Below are positions 1-12,689 of a stretch of DNA of 64,000 bases, in pieces. The stretch's first letter is position 1. Each line of letters opens with the position of its first letter. Location of the stretch: contig VXAI01000177.1 in NCBI GenBank assembly GCA_013399305.1, positions 799,599-863,598 of the forward strand, given 5' to 3'. The position numbers and the translations under genes are program-made. Below the pieces are notes generated by a model. That model did not search any database. It had not been told where the DNA came from and saw only the letters and a program-made list of their open reading frames with translations. The DNA comes from Rostratula benghalensis (lineage: Eukaryota; Chordata; Aves; Charadriiformes; Rostratulidae).

Positions 1-1446
1 AGTCTACTCATGTCCTGAGAATGGCCACTGTAAAATATAAGTAGGTTAAATAAATGTTGAAGACATATGTATATCAAGGTATGGAAGAGGAGGATGGCAG
101 CAGAGCACTTGGAGAAGTATAGATACTGTAAATTTTCTCTAATAATTTATTTCTCTGCTTAATTCACAGATGCCTACACCTAGTAACTCTAAGGTGAGTG
201 ACTCCGAAAATAGGAAGCCAGATCTATTATTTGCCACATAAGACAGTGATTTTAATTTAAAGAGGAAGCCAGTGGCCTGACAGGCAGTGTCTGAACTCCC
301 TGTTGGTATGCCTCAGAGCTGCTTGCCAGGGTGCACCTTCTGCAGTGGTCCAGGAAGCTGTTCTGGTCCCCATGGTCTGGTTCATTCCCCTCTGGTCTCC
401 CCAGTTCTCCCTCCTGTGGACCCTGCCCCAGGACCTTGGCCTAATTCCGGGCTGGGAGGGAGTGGGGACATGCCTATGTTTGACATCTGTAGAAGCACTG
501 CTGTATCCCCTGCTTTACAAGCAAGCATGAAGCCCTATAGTTTACAGGTACATCGAAGGTGACCTCCTGCCCTGAAAATTCCAGGGAGTGAAGGAGAAAG
601 GTCTGTCTCAGGTTATCATCTCCGTGTTCCGCCCAGCACAGAGCTGTTCCCCACAGCTGTTCACATTTATACGTGATACGATTTGCACAGTCCAGTCACA
701 AATGGCTCTGTCAATGAGCTCCCACAACTTCTAAATGATTTTTCTGGTTTGATGGAGCCTCCCTACCAGGATATTATTTTTGACGCTTAGTATGGTCTTT
801 CCTCCCGTCATTTTCTTCCTAATTGCTGTTGACTAAAGCTTGTTTTTAAAACTCTTCAAATAATTCCTCTGTTCCACTCACTTCTTTTGAAAGTTTACCA
901 TTCTTCTTACACCAACTTTACTTCTAGTTTGGCATTTGCATAGTTACACGTCTTAATCTCTCTCCATAAATTAGTATCACCAGCTCCTTAATAATTTTGA
1001 TTGCTCTTCTCTGAGAGCTTGTTTGCATCTTTCTGGTTCTGAGGTTTGCAGGCAAAACAATCAGCATCTTATCTTGTAACATAACAAATGGCAACCTTGG
1101 ATATGGCATAGTGCTTGTGTATGTAAAATCACAAACAGAACTTTTCTCTGTTTGGGGGGTGTGGGTACACGTGTTGGGGGTTGGCTATTAGATTGCATTG
1201 CAAATTGATGTCCAAATTACTGCCCACGGATCTTCTCCAAGTGTGTTTCTCCGTAGGTTGTTCCTCTTTTCCGAGGCTTGCAGATAACACGCCTGGTTGT
1301 GACAGAAGCTCCATCCCCTTGCAAAAAAAAAAAAAAAAAAAATCGGACTTTTCACCCAAAAGTTATTAATTAACGAGGCATATATATGTATAGAGTATCT
1401 TGTTCCTCGTGGGCTCGTCGCGTGGGGGTAAGGGAGGGAAACACCA
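1..1446. other. Upstream intergenic sequence, no gene seen
   Basis: AT-rich unique sequence left of the FEM1C CpG island. Reading frames are short and none resembles a known family. A 20-base A-run lies at 1323-1342. GC content and CpG count rise only in the last ~50 bases before the gap. In human, TICAM2/TMED7 lie on the 5' side of FEM1C in the same orientation, so this may be the spacer after TICAM2; nothing here shows that directly. Confidence 0.6.
1323..1342 (+). repeat. Poly(A) homopolymer run
   Basis: Twenty consecutive A residues. There is no AATAAA within 30 bases upstream and no recognisable retroelement body beside it, so I treat it as a simple repeat rather than a retroposon tail. 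Confidence 0.9.
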
Positions 1447-2027
1447 NNNNNNNNNNNNNNNNNNNNNNNNNNNNNNNNNNNNNNNNNNNNNNNNNNNNNN
1501 NNNNNNNNNNNNNNNNNNNNNNNNNNNNNNNNNNNNNNNNNNNNNNNNNNNNNNNNNNNNNNNNNNNNNNNNNNNNNNNNNNNNNNNNNNNNNNNNNNNN
1601 NNNNNNNNNNNNNNNNNNNNNNNNNNNNNNNNNNNNNNNNNNNNNNNNNNNNNNNNNNNNNNNNNNNNNNNNNNNNNNNNNNNNNNNNNNNNNNNNNNNN
1701 NNNNNNNNNNNNNNNNNNNNNNNNNNNNNNNNNNNNNNNNNNNNNNNNNNNNNNNNNNNNNNNNNNNNNNNNNNNNNNNNNNNNNNNNNNNNNNNNNNNN
1801 NNNNNNNNNNNNNNNNNNNNNNNNNNNNNNNNNNNNNNNNNNNNNNNNNNNNNNNNNNNNNNNNNNNNNNNNNNNNNNNNNNNNNNNNNNNNNNNNNNNN
1901 NNNNNNNNNNNNNNNNNNNNNNNNNNNNNNNNNNNNNNNNNNNNNNNNNNNNNNNNNNNNNNNNNNNNNNNNNNNNNNNNNNNNNNNNNNNNNNNNNNNN
2001 NNNNNNNNNNNNNNNNNNNNNNNNNNN
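1447..2027. other. Assembly gap (581 N)
   Basis: A run of N flanked on both sides by GC-rich, CpG-rich sequence. Such dropouts are common in short-read bird assemblies at GC-rich promoters. Any translation crossing it is meaningless. It probably hides the transcription start and most of FEM1C exon 1. Confidence 0.98.
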
Positions 2028-2036
2028 GGTCGCGAG
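2028..2036 (+). other. FEM1C: 3' end of FEM1C non-coding exon 1 with splice donor
   Basis: The first bases after the gap read GGTCGCGAG followed by GTAAGA at 2037-2042, a near-consensus 5' splice site (GAG/GTAAGA). FEM1C in mammals has a non-coding exon 1 followed by two coding exons, so this is the expected place for the exon 1 boundary. Only nine bases of the exon are visible. It could instead be a chance donor, but the matching strong acceptor at 2473 supports it. Confidence 0.6.
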
Positions 2037-2473
2037 GTAAGAAAGCTTGAGACTCGGGCGAAGCGCGGCGGCCGGGTGGTGTGTCGCCTTTCCCGCCTGG
2101 TTTTCCCCCGTGCGGTGCGTGTCTCGTTGGGGGAACGGGCCGGGGTGGGGTGAAGGGGCTCTTCCCATAGGCTACGCCTCAAAACCAGTCGGGGTTACGG
2201 CTCGTAAAGCTGTAAGGGAGAAGAGGATTTCTCTGCGGCTGGTATGGATAGCACGTTGGAAGGATCAGCCCCCTCTCTCTCCTTTCCTCCCCTCCCCGCC
2301 CCAGCAGCTTTTCTCGGGGGGCACCACGCAGCCCAGGGGGTCCTAAGGGAGGCAGCTGGAGGTCAGCACACCGCAGCAGCAAGTTGTTTGAGTACAGCTG
2401 TAGAAAACGTACAATTGCGGCTACTTGTTCCCGAAGTAGGAGGTGAAAACACACAGATTTTTTTCTCTTGCAG
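2037..2473 (+). other. FEM1C: FEM1C intron 1 (predicted)
   Basis: Predicted GT-AG intron of 437 bases within the 5' untranslated region. It opens with GTAAGA and closes with a strong pyrimidine tract (seven T, then CTCTTG) and CAG at 2471-2473. The 5' half belongs to the CpG island; the 3' half contains a C-rich, CT-rich stretch near 2270-2310. No coding potential is recognisable. Confidence 0.6.
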
Positions 2474-2659
2474 ATTTATAGGAAGCACAGCCTGTGTTTT
2501 GTCAGGACTCTGTTGAGAGTCTCCATGTTGTCCCGTCTGTGTGAGGCTGATCTGAGAAGAAACTGTGGACACTCTGTTTGGGCTGTGTGTTTCCAGTAAG
2601 CTTTTGACTCTGAAAAAGGCAGGCGTGCATTCTTCAAGTGGCCGAGAGCTACAGACTAA
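2474..2659 (+). other. FEM1C: FEM1C 5' UTR portion of exon 2
   Basis: This is the predicted 186-base leader between the acceptor at 2473 and the start codon at 2660. It contains exactly one upstream ATG (2525), which opens a 24-codon reading frame closed by TAA at 2597-2599, 60 bases before the main ATG. The last leader triplet, 2657-2659, is TAA in frame with FEM1C, so the coding frame cannot extend upstream. The start context has T at -3 and G at +4, which is only moderate. Confidence 0.65.
2525..2599 (+). other. Upstream ORF in the FEM1C leader (24 codons)
   Basis: The ATG at 2525 begins a 24-codon frame (starts MLSRLCEADL, ends VCFQ) with a stop at 2597-2599. It lies entirely in the leader and does not overlap the main frame, so reinitiation at 2660 would be possible. 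The peptide resembles nothing I recognise. Any effect on translation is inference from general uORF behaviour. Confidence 0.5.
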
Positions 2660-3203
2660 ATGGATCTAAAGACAGCAGTATTCAATGCAGCTCGTGATGG
2701 CAAGCTGCGGCTCCTTTCCAGGCTACTGGCGAGCAAAACAAGAGAAGAGGTAGCCCTGCTGGTGTCAGAGAAAACCAATGGTGCCACGCCACTTCTGATG
2801 GCAGCCCGTTATGGTCATCTTGACATGGTGGAATACTTGTTGGACCATTGCTCTGCATCAATAGAAGTTGGTGGTTCGGTGAATTTTGATGGTGAGACCA
2901 TTGAGGGGGCTCCGCCGTTATGGGCAGCGTCGGCTGCTGGCCACTTGAAGGTGGTTCAGTGTCTGTTAGATCACGGTGCCTCTGTCAACAATACAACACT
3001 GACAAATTCAACGCCGCTTAGAGCTGCCTGTTTTGATGGTCACCTGGAAATAGTAAAATATCTTGTGGAACACAAAGCAGACCTTGAAGTATCAAACCGT
3101 CATGGGCATACGTGCTTGATGATCTCATGTTACAAAGGCCACAAAGAAATTGCTCAGTATTTACTTGAAAAAGGAGCTGATGTCAACAGAAAAAGTGTTA
3201 AAG
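2660..3203 (+). CDS. FEM1C: FEM1C coding exon 2: N-terminal ankyrin domain (codons 1-181 plus 1 base)
   Basis: First coding exon of fem-1 homolog C, the substrate receptor of a CUL2-Elongin B/C-RBX1 ubiquitin ligase that binds proteins ending in an Arg C-degron. It opens MDLKTAVFNAARDGKL, as mammalian FEM1C does. Successive ankyrin repeats follow: about residues 40-70 (GATPLLMAARYGHLDMVEYL), 82-111, 115-144 and 148-177, with the sixth starting at the exon junction. Asp77, Ser117 and Asp126, which I recall as Arg-degron pocket residues in human FEM1C structures, are all present. The start is fixed by an in-frame TAA directly before the ATG. The exon ends AAAG/GTAGGT at 3203/3204, phase 1 within Gly182, and joins 15117-16426. 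Reading on into the intron meets a stop at 3233-3235. FEM1A and FEM1B are close paralogues, but the sequence matches FEM1C best. Confidence 0.97.
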
Positions 3204-6162
3204 GTAGGTTAATTTTTTCACTTTTCCTGGGGTAAGCAGGGGTAAAATTGATCATTTGCTGATCTTGAGGAGGCTGCCATCCAAAAGTAGTCTTCTAGTC
3301 TCATGAAATGAATGAGTAAGATATAAAGTGTATTTAGCTGTGTTTTCATGCTGTGTGTTCGTTTTTTCCAGAGTACTCCTGTGTTAACATGGGTAGTATA
3401 ATTTCATGCTAAGTGGATATATTTTATTCTTAAACCCCTAATTCTTAAAACATAGATATATGAAAGACCTCATTTATACATATGCAAAAAGCTAATAAAC
3501 TTGCCAAGAACTCTTTATAGTGTCTTGGTGTAGCAACATATTCAAATATATGAGGATATATTCTTGCTTTTCTTACAGTTCCTTAAATCAAATATGCTGC
3601 ACATAAAACTGAACCATGTCAATAAGGCTAGTACAAGGCAAGATGCAGAAAGGAAAAAAATTTATTTTCTGTTAGAAATGAATACTCACTTTGCTTTTCA
3701 CCCTTCTCTCCCTCCAAATTCTTGAATAATTTTGGACCTTTTTTCACTAGTTAAGCGGGTATTACCATTCCAAGTGCAGATTTCTGTCAGTTTTGCTGTG
3801 ATCATAATTATGTGGACCATTTGATTTAACCACTATTTTTTTTATTATGTCTCAAATTTTTATGTGAGTTTGATATTTACCTGAAAAGCATACCAGTTAT
3901 TGCAGGTTACAGTTATCTCACTGAGCCAGGATTGTGTTTCAGCAGCTTATTTTCATATATATAGATATATATTACTAATCTGCTAATAACCCTTTTTGTA
4001 GTGTAATACTTCCAGTGTCTGCTTTTCTGGACAATTAAATTTCTAACAGGATACTATACTTTACAGTTATTTCTTCTTAAAGTATACTTTGCGTCTGGAT
4101 TACTGTATGATACTGGTAAATGCCAAATATGAGAGTAATCTTTGGAAAAGCTGCTCAGTTAAAGATGCCTTTTTTCAGCAAATCATGGAGATATGTGGGT
4201 TTAATGCAAAGGAAGCTAAACTACAGATTTGTCATAGAGGTGGGCAGAGCAAAATAAATCTTTCTTTGTAAGGATTTAAGGTTGCTTATGAATCATCACG
4301 GACTTGTGATAGGATAAAAATGTCATTTTTTAGAGAGGGTTCATGGAATAACAAGCTAAATATAAAGTGTGTATTGTTTTTTAGTTTTGCAACAAATCCC
4401 TTCATATGATGGGTAAGAACAGAGCAGCGCTATTAAATGTCTGATATAACAGGGGAAAAGATATATCTCTGCAGCTCTTTTTTCCCCTCATTTTGTGTTG
4501 GTGGAGTAAGCTTTATTTTACTGGTCCTTATTATTCACTTTACTAGCGCATCACTGTTATTTGTCTTTATTTAAATCACTAGGTGACGGCCACACAGTCC
4601 TGAGGATTTTCTCAGTGCTCTTAGTTTCGTTATTTTAATTCCTTCCTCTCTCTGCTTCCTTTAGTTTCTGTATGACTCACAATTAGGCACACGAGCAAAG
4701 CTTCATAAGGTATAACCAATCCTTTAAAAAATTAAATATAAAAAAAGTTGTATTGGATATCTTTTAGCTCATGAAATTTCATTTTATGCTTTGAACTGCC
4801 ATGTGTACAGATGGATTTGTGTATATAATATTTATCAGTTATTGGTCAACTACAGCATGTCTTTGTGTGTAGAAATCTGCTCTGATGTGACACAAGCATG
4901 CTTTTTGGCATCTTAAACAGTTTGATCTCTGAAGTTATTTAATAAGCAGTGGTGAGGTAAAGGAAGAGAAAGTACTCTGAAACTCTGAAAGTGAAAGTAA
5001 GCTGTGGAAGGGCAGAACTGAGAAAAACTGGAAGCCCTAAGTATTCCAGTAGTGTGGATATTGTAGTGGCTGAGGCTTGACAACTAACCTGAGCTTTGTT
5101 TTGCAAGAATACTCAGTAGCTATTAATTTCAAAATTAGTATTTCCATAAGGATTCATTTTACGTTGTCATGTTCCACCTCCAAGTCGATTATTTTCAGTT
5201 TCTACGGCTCCTTGCTGTGTACTGAGCAGGTGACAATGTATCTGCACTTAGACTAGAAAGATACAGAGAACCTAGAGAGCTCTGCTCCTGAGTAGTACAA
5301 ATTGTTGCTATCCATGAATCTGAACTCTTTTTAGTCGGGTCCCTTCCTGGGCCACCTATGGAGAAGCCTGCTGTTCTAGAAAAGATATAAATGCTTTAGT
5401 TACTGTAGATTTTGCAGCATTTAAAATTACAGTGCTCCTCAAAAGAACAAAACTATTTAATTTAAGTGGAGATGCTATTGTGGGAGATTATTAAAAATTA
5501 TTTTGCAGATACTATTATTAAAACTGTGAAATTACTTGAATTATTCCTTGTGGTTTTCCACTGTATTTTCATATTGCAAAGTGGAACTTTATTCATACTT
5601 CAAAAAAAACAGGAAAATCTAGAGCTTGGAAAGGTACAAAACCGTTTTGAAGTGTTGAAAAGTTGCAGAGAAAATAAAAATACTTTGAGATGATAAAATA
5701 GCTAAGTTCACAGGCAACTAAAAATCAGGGTGGAAAATGAGGCAGGGTATGAAAGAGCAGGTGAAAAACATGTGGTGACATCCTGCTTCTAAAATACAAG
5801 GAGAATCCTACAACTGTGTTTTGGACTACAGAAATTGAGAATGCAGAGGTTCTTGAAAGGCAGCTGTGGAAGGGCAAAAGTACATCCAGGAAATGATTAA
5901 GATGTTCATTAAGACTTTGGAGTCTGAGTCAGGTAAGACGTTACACGCAGGTAAAGTGGCACTGTCTCACAGGAGATGGTGATGAAGGAGGTAACAAGAC
6001 GTTTGGGGTTGGTAAATGATATAGTGTGAAAGATGGCCAGTGGGCCTGGCTTAAAAGTGCAAGCATGCTTTGCAGATCTGAACTTTCAGAGTTTCTCGAA
6101 AACTTTTATGAAGCACCTATGAAACAAGGGATTTTTTTAGTAAACTTTCTATGAACAGTGTT

Positions 6163-6173
6163 GGGGGGGGGGG
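6163..6173 (+). repeat. Poly(G) run in FEM1C intron 2
   Basis: Eleven consecutive G residues followed by AAATAAATAG. A simple homopolymer with no associated element visible. Confidence 0.9.
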
Positions 6174-9100
6174 AAATAAATAGCCGTGGTAAGGAGGGTG
6201 GGCTTTTTTCTCTTTGAGTTGTGGAAAACAGCAAAGATATCATCATTCCTGTTTTATTGTTTTGTTGTTTTTGGTAGAAAATAAAAAAGCAGCCAAAGCA
6301 ACACTTAGTGAGTTAATTCACCACAGTCTTCCTAATTCAGCAGCTTTTCTGGTATATTACTGCTTAGGGAGCTACGAATTAAAAAAAAATCAAGGCTTAA
6401 TAAGTTTCACTGATATAATAGTATCTCAAATGGTAAGGTGTTTTTGTTTTCCCAAAACCAAAGACCTTAAGGCTTTTGTGCTGCTTGTAAAAGAAGGAAT
6501 AGTGTGGATAATGCTCAAGTAGCAGAAACTTGAGTTTTCAGGAGGTGGTAGAATCTTAGAACTAACCTTGAAGTGAGGCGCAGACCTACCTTTGTGCTGG
6601 ATGAGGAGGATGTTTGGTGTGTTGGCTTTATGCAGTTTTCAGTTCTGCATTGCAAAGCCTGCCAGTGATCTGTTGTTAGAGTGATGCTCCATGTTCATAA
6701 CAGACCTCTGGGTTCTTGAATAGTGTTTCACTCATCTTTCTATGCACAGTCCTCATTAGGCTAGTATGTGTGAGGAGGGAAGTGCTTATGCCTGTAGTTC
6801 AACTGGTAGCAGTCTCTGGGTCTTCAAATTACAGATTTGGTCTGTTTTGGGGATATAGCCGGGGCTGTGTTTGTTGGATTTGATATTTAAAATGAAATAT
6901 TTCATGCAGGTGCCCCAATAAAATTATTTTGCATGCAGATCATTTTAAAGGGAACTTACACTTCTGCCCTAACCTCAGACAGACTACTTGAGTCTTGCAT
7001 TTTGAAAACTTGCAAATGGACATTTTGATAACTTGTGTTATGCTTTACCATCCTCCAATAGACTTGCTGCAATAATGGATATTCATTCATTTCCTTTCTT
7101 TTCCTTTCTGCAATTACTCATTTAAATTCTAGGTGCTAGTTTCCAGGATGGTCTGAATGTAATGGTGCAGGGAATAAGGACTATTTTCCAAAATACATAC
7201 TTGAAAGGCAGATGGGTTTTTTGTGAACATGGCTTGTAAGTCTTTCCATTGCTCAGCTGTTTGGTATGTGGTCTCTTTCTCCAAGGTGATATTTGTGGAT
7301 TTTACTAGTGGTCTTCAGTAGCTCTGTCTCTCTTCTGTTGTTAGCAAGCTCATCTGCTAGCTGGAAGACTAATTTTCTTCCTCTTGAGCATTAGAAGATT
7401 CTGTAAGAACTGATGGAGTAGGCATTCATTTAGGTGTCTCTTGAGATCTGTGCTGGAATATATGATTGCAAGCCCTTACTCTTTGTCATTTATGGTCCTC
7501 CATACTATTGCAGCATGAATGTATATGAAGTACTGGAAAGTGTAATACTCAAATCCACTGGTAAAGGAAAAAGAAATCTTTTACAGACTTGGCAGACTCA
7601 GAGGGATTAGAGAGAGATTCACACTGTGCTCTATGATCAGTGTGGTTTAATATGCGCTAAAAATAATTAATTTTCTCTTGCAGTAAACATTAAGGAGTCT
7701 GACAGGTTTGTTCTGTCTGAGGTTTTTTTGTCTTGTCTGCTTGCCAAGATTCTTTGGTGGGGGGGACGGGGACAACATGACACTGAACAAAAAAACCAAC
7801 AAAACAAAGCTCCCTTTTTCACCCCTCTCCCTTTTTCCCTTTGTGAATAAACCCTTGCTCTAAAAGTGTTCTGTATGCTTTTTTTGTTTGTTTGATTGAT
7901 TTTTCTTCCTTTTTTGGTTGGTATTACATGGTTCAGTGCACCACATTTTGTAGATATTTTCTGTGTGACAGTATGTGGAAACTGAACTTCAGTAGGAATG
8001 TCTGTAAACAAAATAAGGAAGATGCAGTTCAAAGGAATAATTACAGAATTGCAACTATAAAGGAATTTATGTTGAATTTAAGATTAACGGCATCCTTTTA
8101 TGGGTAATCTTGATAATACAAGTTCTCATGAAGTACTTTGGTTAGCAAGAGAACAATTACTCCATTACGGAATATGTAAGCTCCATTAAAATAATGTTGA
8201 AATGAGCAGTTCTTTGCAATTTTTACTTAATTTCTTCTTAAAGAGAACACATACCTTAGTTTTTCTTTGTCACACATATGAAGTGTAGGGATGTATGTTA
8301 TTCTGCAGTTTTCTTATACACTGCCTTTGTTTATAGGCAATAGATTTTTTTTTTTAATCAGTAAAACGTTTGGAAGACTCAATTACTTCAAGTGTTCTGT
8401 TAGGAAAAAAAAGTCAATGTTACATGAGCAGCTTCACTTCAAAAGTGATTTATTTCATCTGTAAGGCTGCAAAAATAAATACATTGTAGTTAATTATACA
8501 TGGTACCTATATATTTAAATTAAATCTTTTTTTCTCTTATGTTTAAATATCTTGGATATGAAATCGGATTGATGCTAAATTTTAATATGTAAGTTTTGCT
8601 ACCCAGAAATTTGTTCATGTGTTTTTTAAGTATTGGGAAGTGGATGTACCTAATTGGTTGCAAATTGAGTTAAATCACTTTCTGTGTCACTGCTTCATTT
8701 TCTTTCATTCCCATGTCACAATCACTAGTCTATTTTGGGAATTATTTGCTTCTGACATAGAAAGATATGCCCTCATTATTAATTTAAATGACCACCCCCC
8801 ACTCTGGCAAGCTTTTGGTAACACCAAGGTAGTTAGAGAATTAGTTCTGCGATATGTGAAGTGGTTGTGTAATGTTTGTACCACTTTTAAGAGAATAAAA
8901 CATGAAGCTGTGGTGTTAACTGATCATACCTTTTTCCTTAATTTCTCTTTGCAAGATTTGGAAGGACCACAGGCGGGGTTATTCTGTTTCTTTGTTGCTG
9001 TTTTTAAGTAAAGGAAGTTACTAGATAATGTTAATAGCAAAGTTTTATACAGATAAAAATAGTTTGTAAGGAGTGTTAGCTGTAGGATATAGTTGCACTC

Positions 9101-12100
9101 GCTTTCTAGCAGAGGAATAATATGACTACCAAAACATTTCTAGTCTGATTTTGTTTCTGTGTAAAAATGATGAACCTTTCATGTTGTTGTAATATTAGCT
9201 GTCTTCTATAGTGATTAAGTTCCTGCAGATCATTTTGGAAGTAAAAATGGATCAAGATTATTTAATTAATTCCATGTTGAAATAATTGTTCACACCTTTA
9301 AAAAAAACACTTTGATTTGACCAACCTATTCATGTGTGTCCCTTGGAAAACTGCTTATCAACAGGCAAGACTTTCAAATTAATTTTACTTATTTTCAGCC
9401 TTTCTTCTCTTTAGTATGGCAAGAGATGAAATGTTGACTTTTAGTTTGTTACTGAATAAATGATGTTAGAAAAATTGAATTAACTGCTGAACTATGTTCA
9501 GACGCTGGTTATTCCTGTCACTATAGTCAATAGAGTGGTTTTGAAACAGATGAGTTAATTCAGAATTTCACAATGGCTGATTCGCTGTATATATTTGAAC
9601 TGTTCAGTTCCTGACCAATGTGTGGAACATAAACTTTGAATTAGGTATTAAAGCCCCTGCCTTGTTCAGTTCCAAGTTCTTCCTGAAATTTAACACTTGT
9701 TACTAATTTAACAGGTGTAGATGGCTGTTATGCTTGTTATTTCTTAAGGTTGGGGTTTATGGTTTTTGAAGTTGGCAGCTCCCAACTGTCTTACCTGTTC
9801 ATGCCCGCTTTTAGAATGTGGAAACTTGATTTTTTTACCGTGTATCCTTTCTGCTGCTGTACCTCTACCATCCAGTCAAAATGAAGTTAGGTGCAGCCAC
9901 TAAAAATTTGTTGTGATGGCTTGCCTTTATTAGTTTGTACATGGCTTAAAGTAACTGTGGTTGTTTTAACTCTAAGGGCTACTACAACATAAGTTGTTAA
10001 AAAAACATGCTGTCAGTAACAGCTGTTTAAGCTTAATTCAGGAATTGTAATACAAATAAAACACCCAATTTAAAAAAAAAAAAGATACCCAGTTGGACAG
10101 AGTAGCAAAAGTCCTTTCTTGGAGTCTTAAGCATATTTCCATGTGTTCTGTGTAGCTGCATAGTAAATGAATGACATACACACTGCTAGATAGGACTTGA
10201 ATTTACCCAGACAATGGCCAAGCTTAATTTGTGTGGATATTTTTCAGTATTAATGTGTCATAGCACATATGCCTGGCAATTGCCAAGAGAGTGTCAAAAG
10301 CAGTGTTAGATGGTGATGGATCTACAATCTGTATGTAATATGAGGAGCTGCCGTTGGTCCTAATGTCAAAGTCAACAAAATCTATTGATAGTTGTGAAGC
10401 AATAGTAAGAAATTTGGTGCTACTAATAGCTTTTGATTTCTTGATCTTTAATATGCTTTTATGTTATTACTTTTTAAATACCTTAAAATATTGACTTGAA
10501 GGTAGAAAATAGTTGCCAAATCCAGTGTTTCAGAGCTCTGCTGTAAGGGGCAGGATAGGGACTTGAATACACACTGAAATGGCTGTATTAACTGGTGGCT
10601 CAGCCAGCACCCAGATGCATCTGGTTTTGCCCTCATCACTGAGGTCAGAAGTGGCTGAGGAACTAGCCAGTCTTTACTTCTGCATTGATTCCTGTAGTTG
10701 CATTCTAACTCAACTTTCTCCAGCATAGCAAGAAGACTTATATTGGCAAGCTTGTCCATTTCTCTGCTTTTAACACCTTCCTGTCTAGGAATTTAAAGGT
10801 CTCATGCTTACAAATATTGAGGACAATTTTCTGGTCTGTGATGTGCAATAAGGACAGAGGTAATTATCGTTGAGAAATGATGCATTCTAAACTCACCAAA
10901 CCACATATATTTGATTAAATATCTGTTCCTGTGATTGGAAGTTCTTGTTGATCTTGGTTGAGACTGTTGTGTGGTTAGATCTAGAACTGACTTAATGTTC
11001 TCTATTGCTGATAAAAATGCCTAAGATAGTAAAGATTAAAAATTACTTGCCATTGTATGAACTGATTTAGCTGTGTGAATCTTGATCTAGCAGACAATTT
11101 CAGTTGCCATTTTGTGTCAGGGTGTTTTCCTCAGCTTACTTGTTAAGAAATGGTAGAAAAATCGTGCATTACCAGAAGGAAAGACTTTACCTCCATTTTA
11201 GTTTTATTTCCATACAGGATTCAGCTTTCACGGCCAATCTCAGGAATGCTTTTGATTTGGGTTTCATTAGCTAAATACTCTAGTATAAAGAGTGAACTGC
11301 ACATTCTGGAGTTCAGAGCCTGGAAAAAATGATCTGTATTTCTTCAAGATTATGAAGATAAATACAAGCTGTTTATATCAGTAGGCTGTATATCTACAAA
11401 TACATATCTCAAACTTGAGCTGAATATTTCAAGACTACTGCTTTGTTTCCTAACATACCGTAGTTCTGTTAGAGCCTAGAAATACAACAGCAAAGCACAC
11501 CGTAATGGCTGTCTTGTTGGCATAAAAAAAAAAAGCCTAACAACAATGCAAATAAGGAATGTTCAGGAAACTTCTCTCTTAACTTTTAAAAGCCAAATCT
11601 GATGACTACAAATGGACAGGGAACCCTTAGAAAAGAGGGTCTCATTTGTGAACGTGTAAACTTGCTGACAGTGTAACAGAAACTGATGATCTGATGGGCA
11701 ATTAACTGGAATTTGCAGTGTTAATAATGTAATAAATATAGTTGTAGGAGATGGGGGGACTTTACATGAGTTTCTGTTAATTATGTACATATTAATTTAG
11801 TGAAAGCCTGAAAAGTTGCTGGGTCTCAATCTGTACTAATACACTTTAAGGAACCAGGTAGATTTAAATTGTGTAATTTTAAAATTACAACCACATAAGA
11901 GACTTTATTATGTTGAGAGATGACCAGGAGAGTTAGTCTCCATCTTTTTCCTTCTTCTCCAGTAAAGGGCTCGTATTTGGAGTTAAGTAAAATTTTCATG
12001 TAGTTGAAGTCTGTTTAACGTATTTAACTTTGGTGTCCAATCTGATAATAAGGTTTTCAAACAGGTGACACCAGTGCTTGCTAGAAATTTCCCCACGTGT

Positions 12101-12689
12101 TGTTAGAACCAGAGTGCCTTTAAGTGAACGGCTGTGCAATGTCATGCTAATGAGAAATAATCTGTGTGTAAATGATAAGACACTTACAAGACAGATGGCT
12201 GCATTTGTGTATTGAAGGCATTATTTTCTTCTTGGCTTTGGGAAGCCTAACCAGAGGAGGAATTAATGCAGGATTTAGGAGATAAATATCTAAGAAAGCA
12301 TTAAGAACAGTTTGTGTATATTCATGTGCTTGACAAAATATCCAGCTCCCTCAAAATATACTAGCAGTCTCAAATGCCCCAGCTGAGATGAAAGGCCTGT
12401 TGTGATGGATTGTGTTTTCCATTGCGTGCAATCGTTGCTTCAAAACTTGTAAATCAAAAAGGTTGGCAGACAAAGAGGAAGAAGTACAGTTTAGAGGCAA
12501 ACAAAGCCAATGTTGGGGTGGCCAGCTTTCATTTTCATACAGATCTCATTATGTTTTAATCAGTGCTGGAGACAGAGAGGAACACAAATTTGACAAGGGA
12601 AGAATGGAAAAGGGAAACAACATAGAGATAGCAAGCTTAAGTTTCTGTTTTGTACTTGAAAGCAGATAAGAAATCCCTTATGGAATAGA

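Larger units (their letters stand above)
1400..2230 (+). promoter_or_regulatory. FEM1C: CpG-island promoter region of FEM1C (mostly unsequenced)
   Basis: The visible flanks of the 581-base gap are rich in CpG: TCGTCGCG at about 1410 on the left, and a dense CpG cluster from 2030 to 2200 on the right. Sequence outside this zone is CpG-poor and AT-rich. It lies immediately 5' of the exon carrying the FEM1C start codon, with a good splice donor at 2037. That is the layout of a housekeeping-type CpG-island promoter with a non-coding first exon. The transcription start itself is probably inside the gap and cannot be placed. Confidence 0.7.

Noticed and set aside
170..193. 24-base segment framed by CACAG and GTGAGT, resembling a micro-exon starting with ATG
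   Set aside because: Splice-like words this short arise by chance. No partner exon or homology supports it, and the region lies upstream of the FEM1C CpG island.
1188..2182. Long open frames spanning the first gap on both strands
   Set aside because: They exist only because N is translated as unknown residue; the real flanks are short and share no family resemblance.
3204..3235. Read-through of exon 2 into the intron giving a 191-residue ankyrin protein
   Set aside because: A strong donor lies at 3204 and the exact joined frame gives full-length FEM1C. The extra ten residues have no support beyond possible intron retention.
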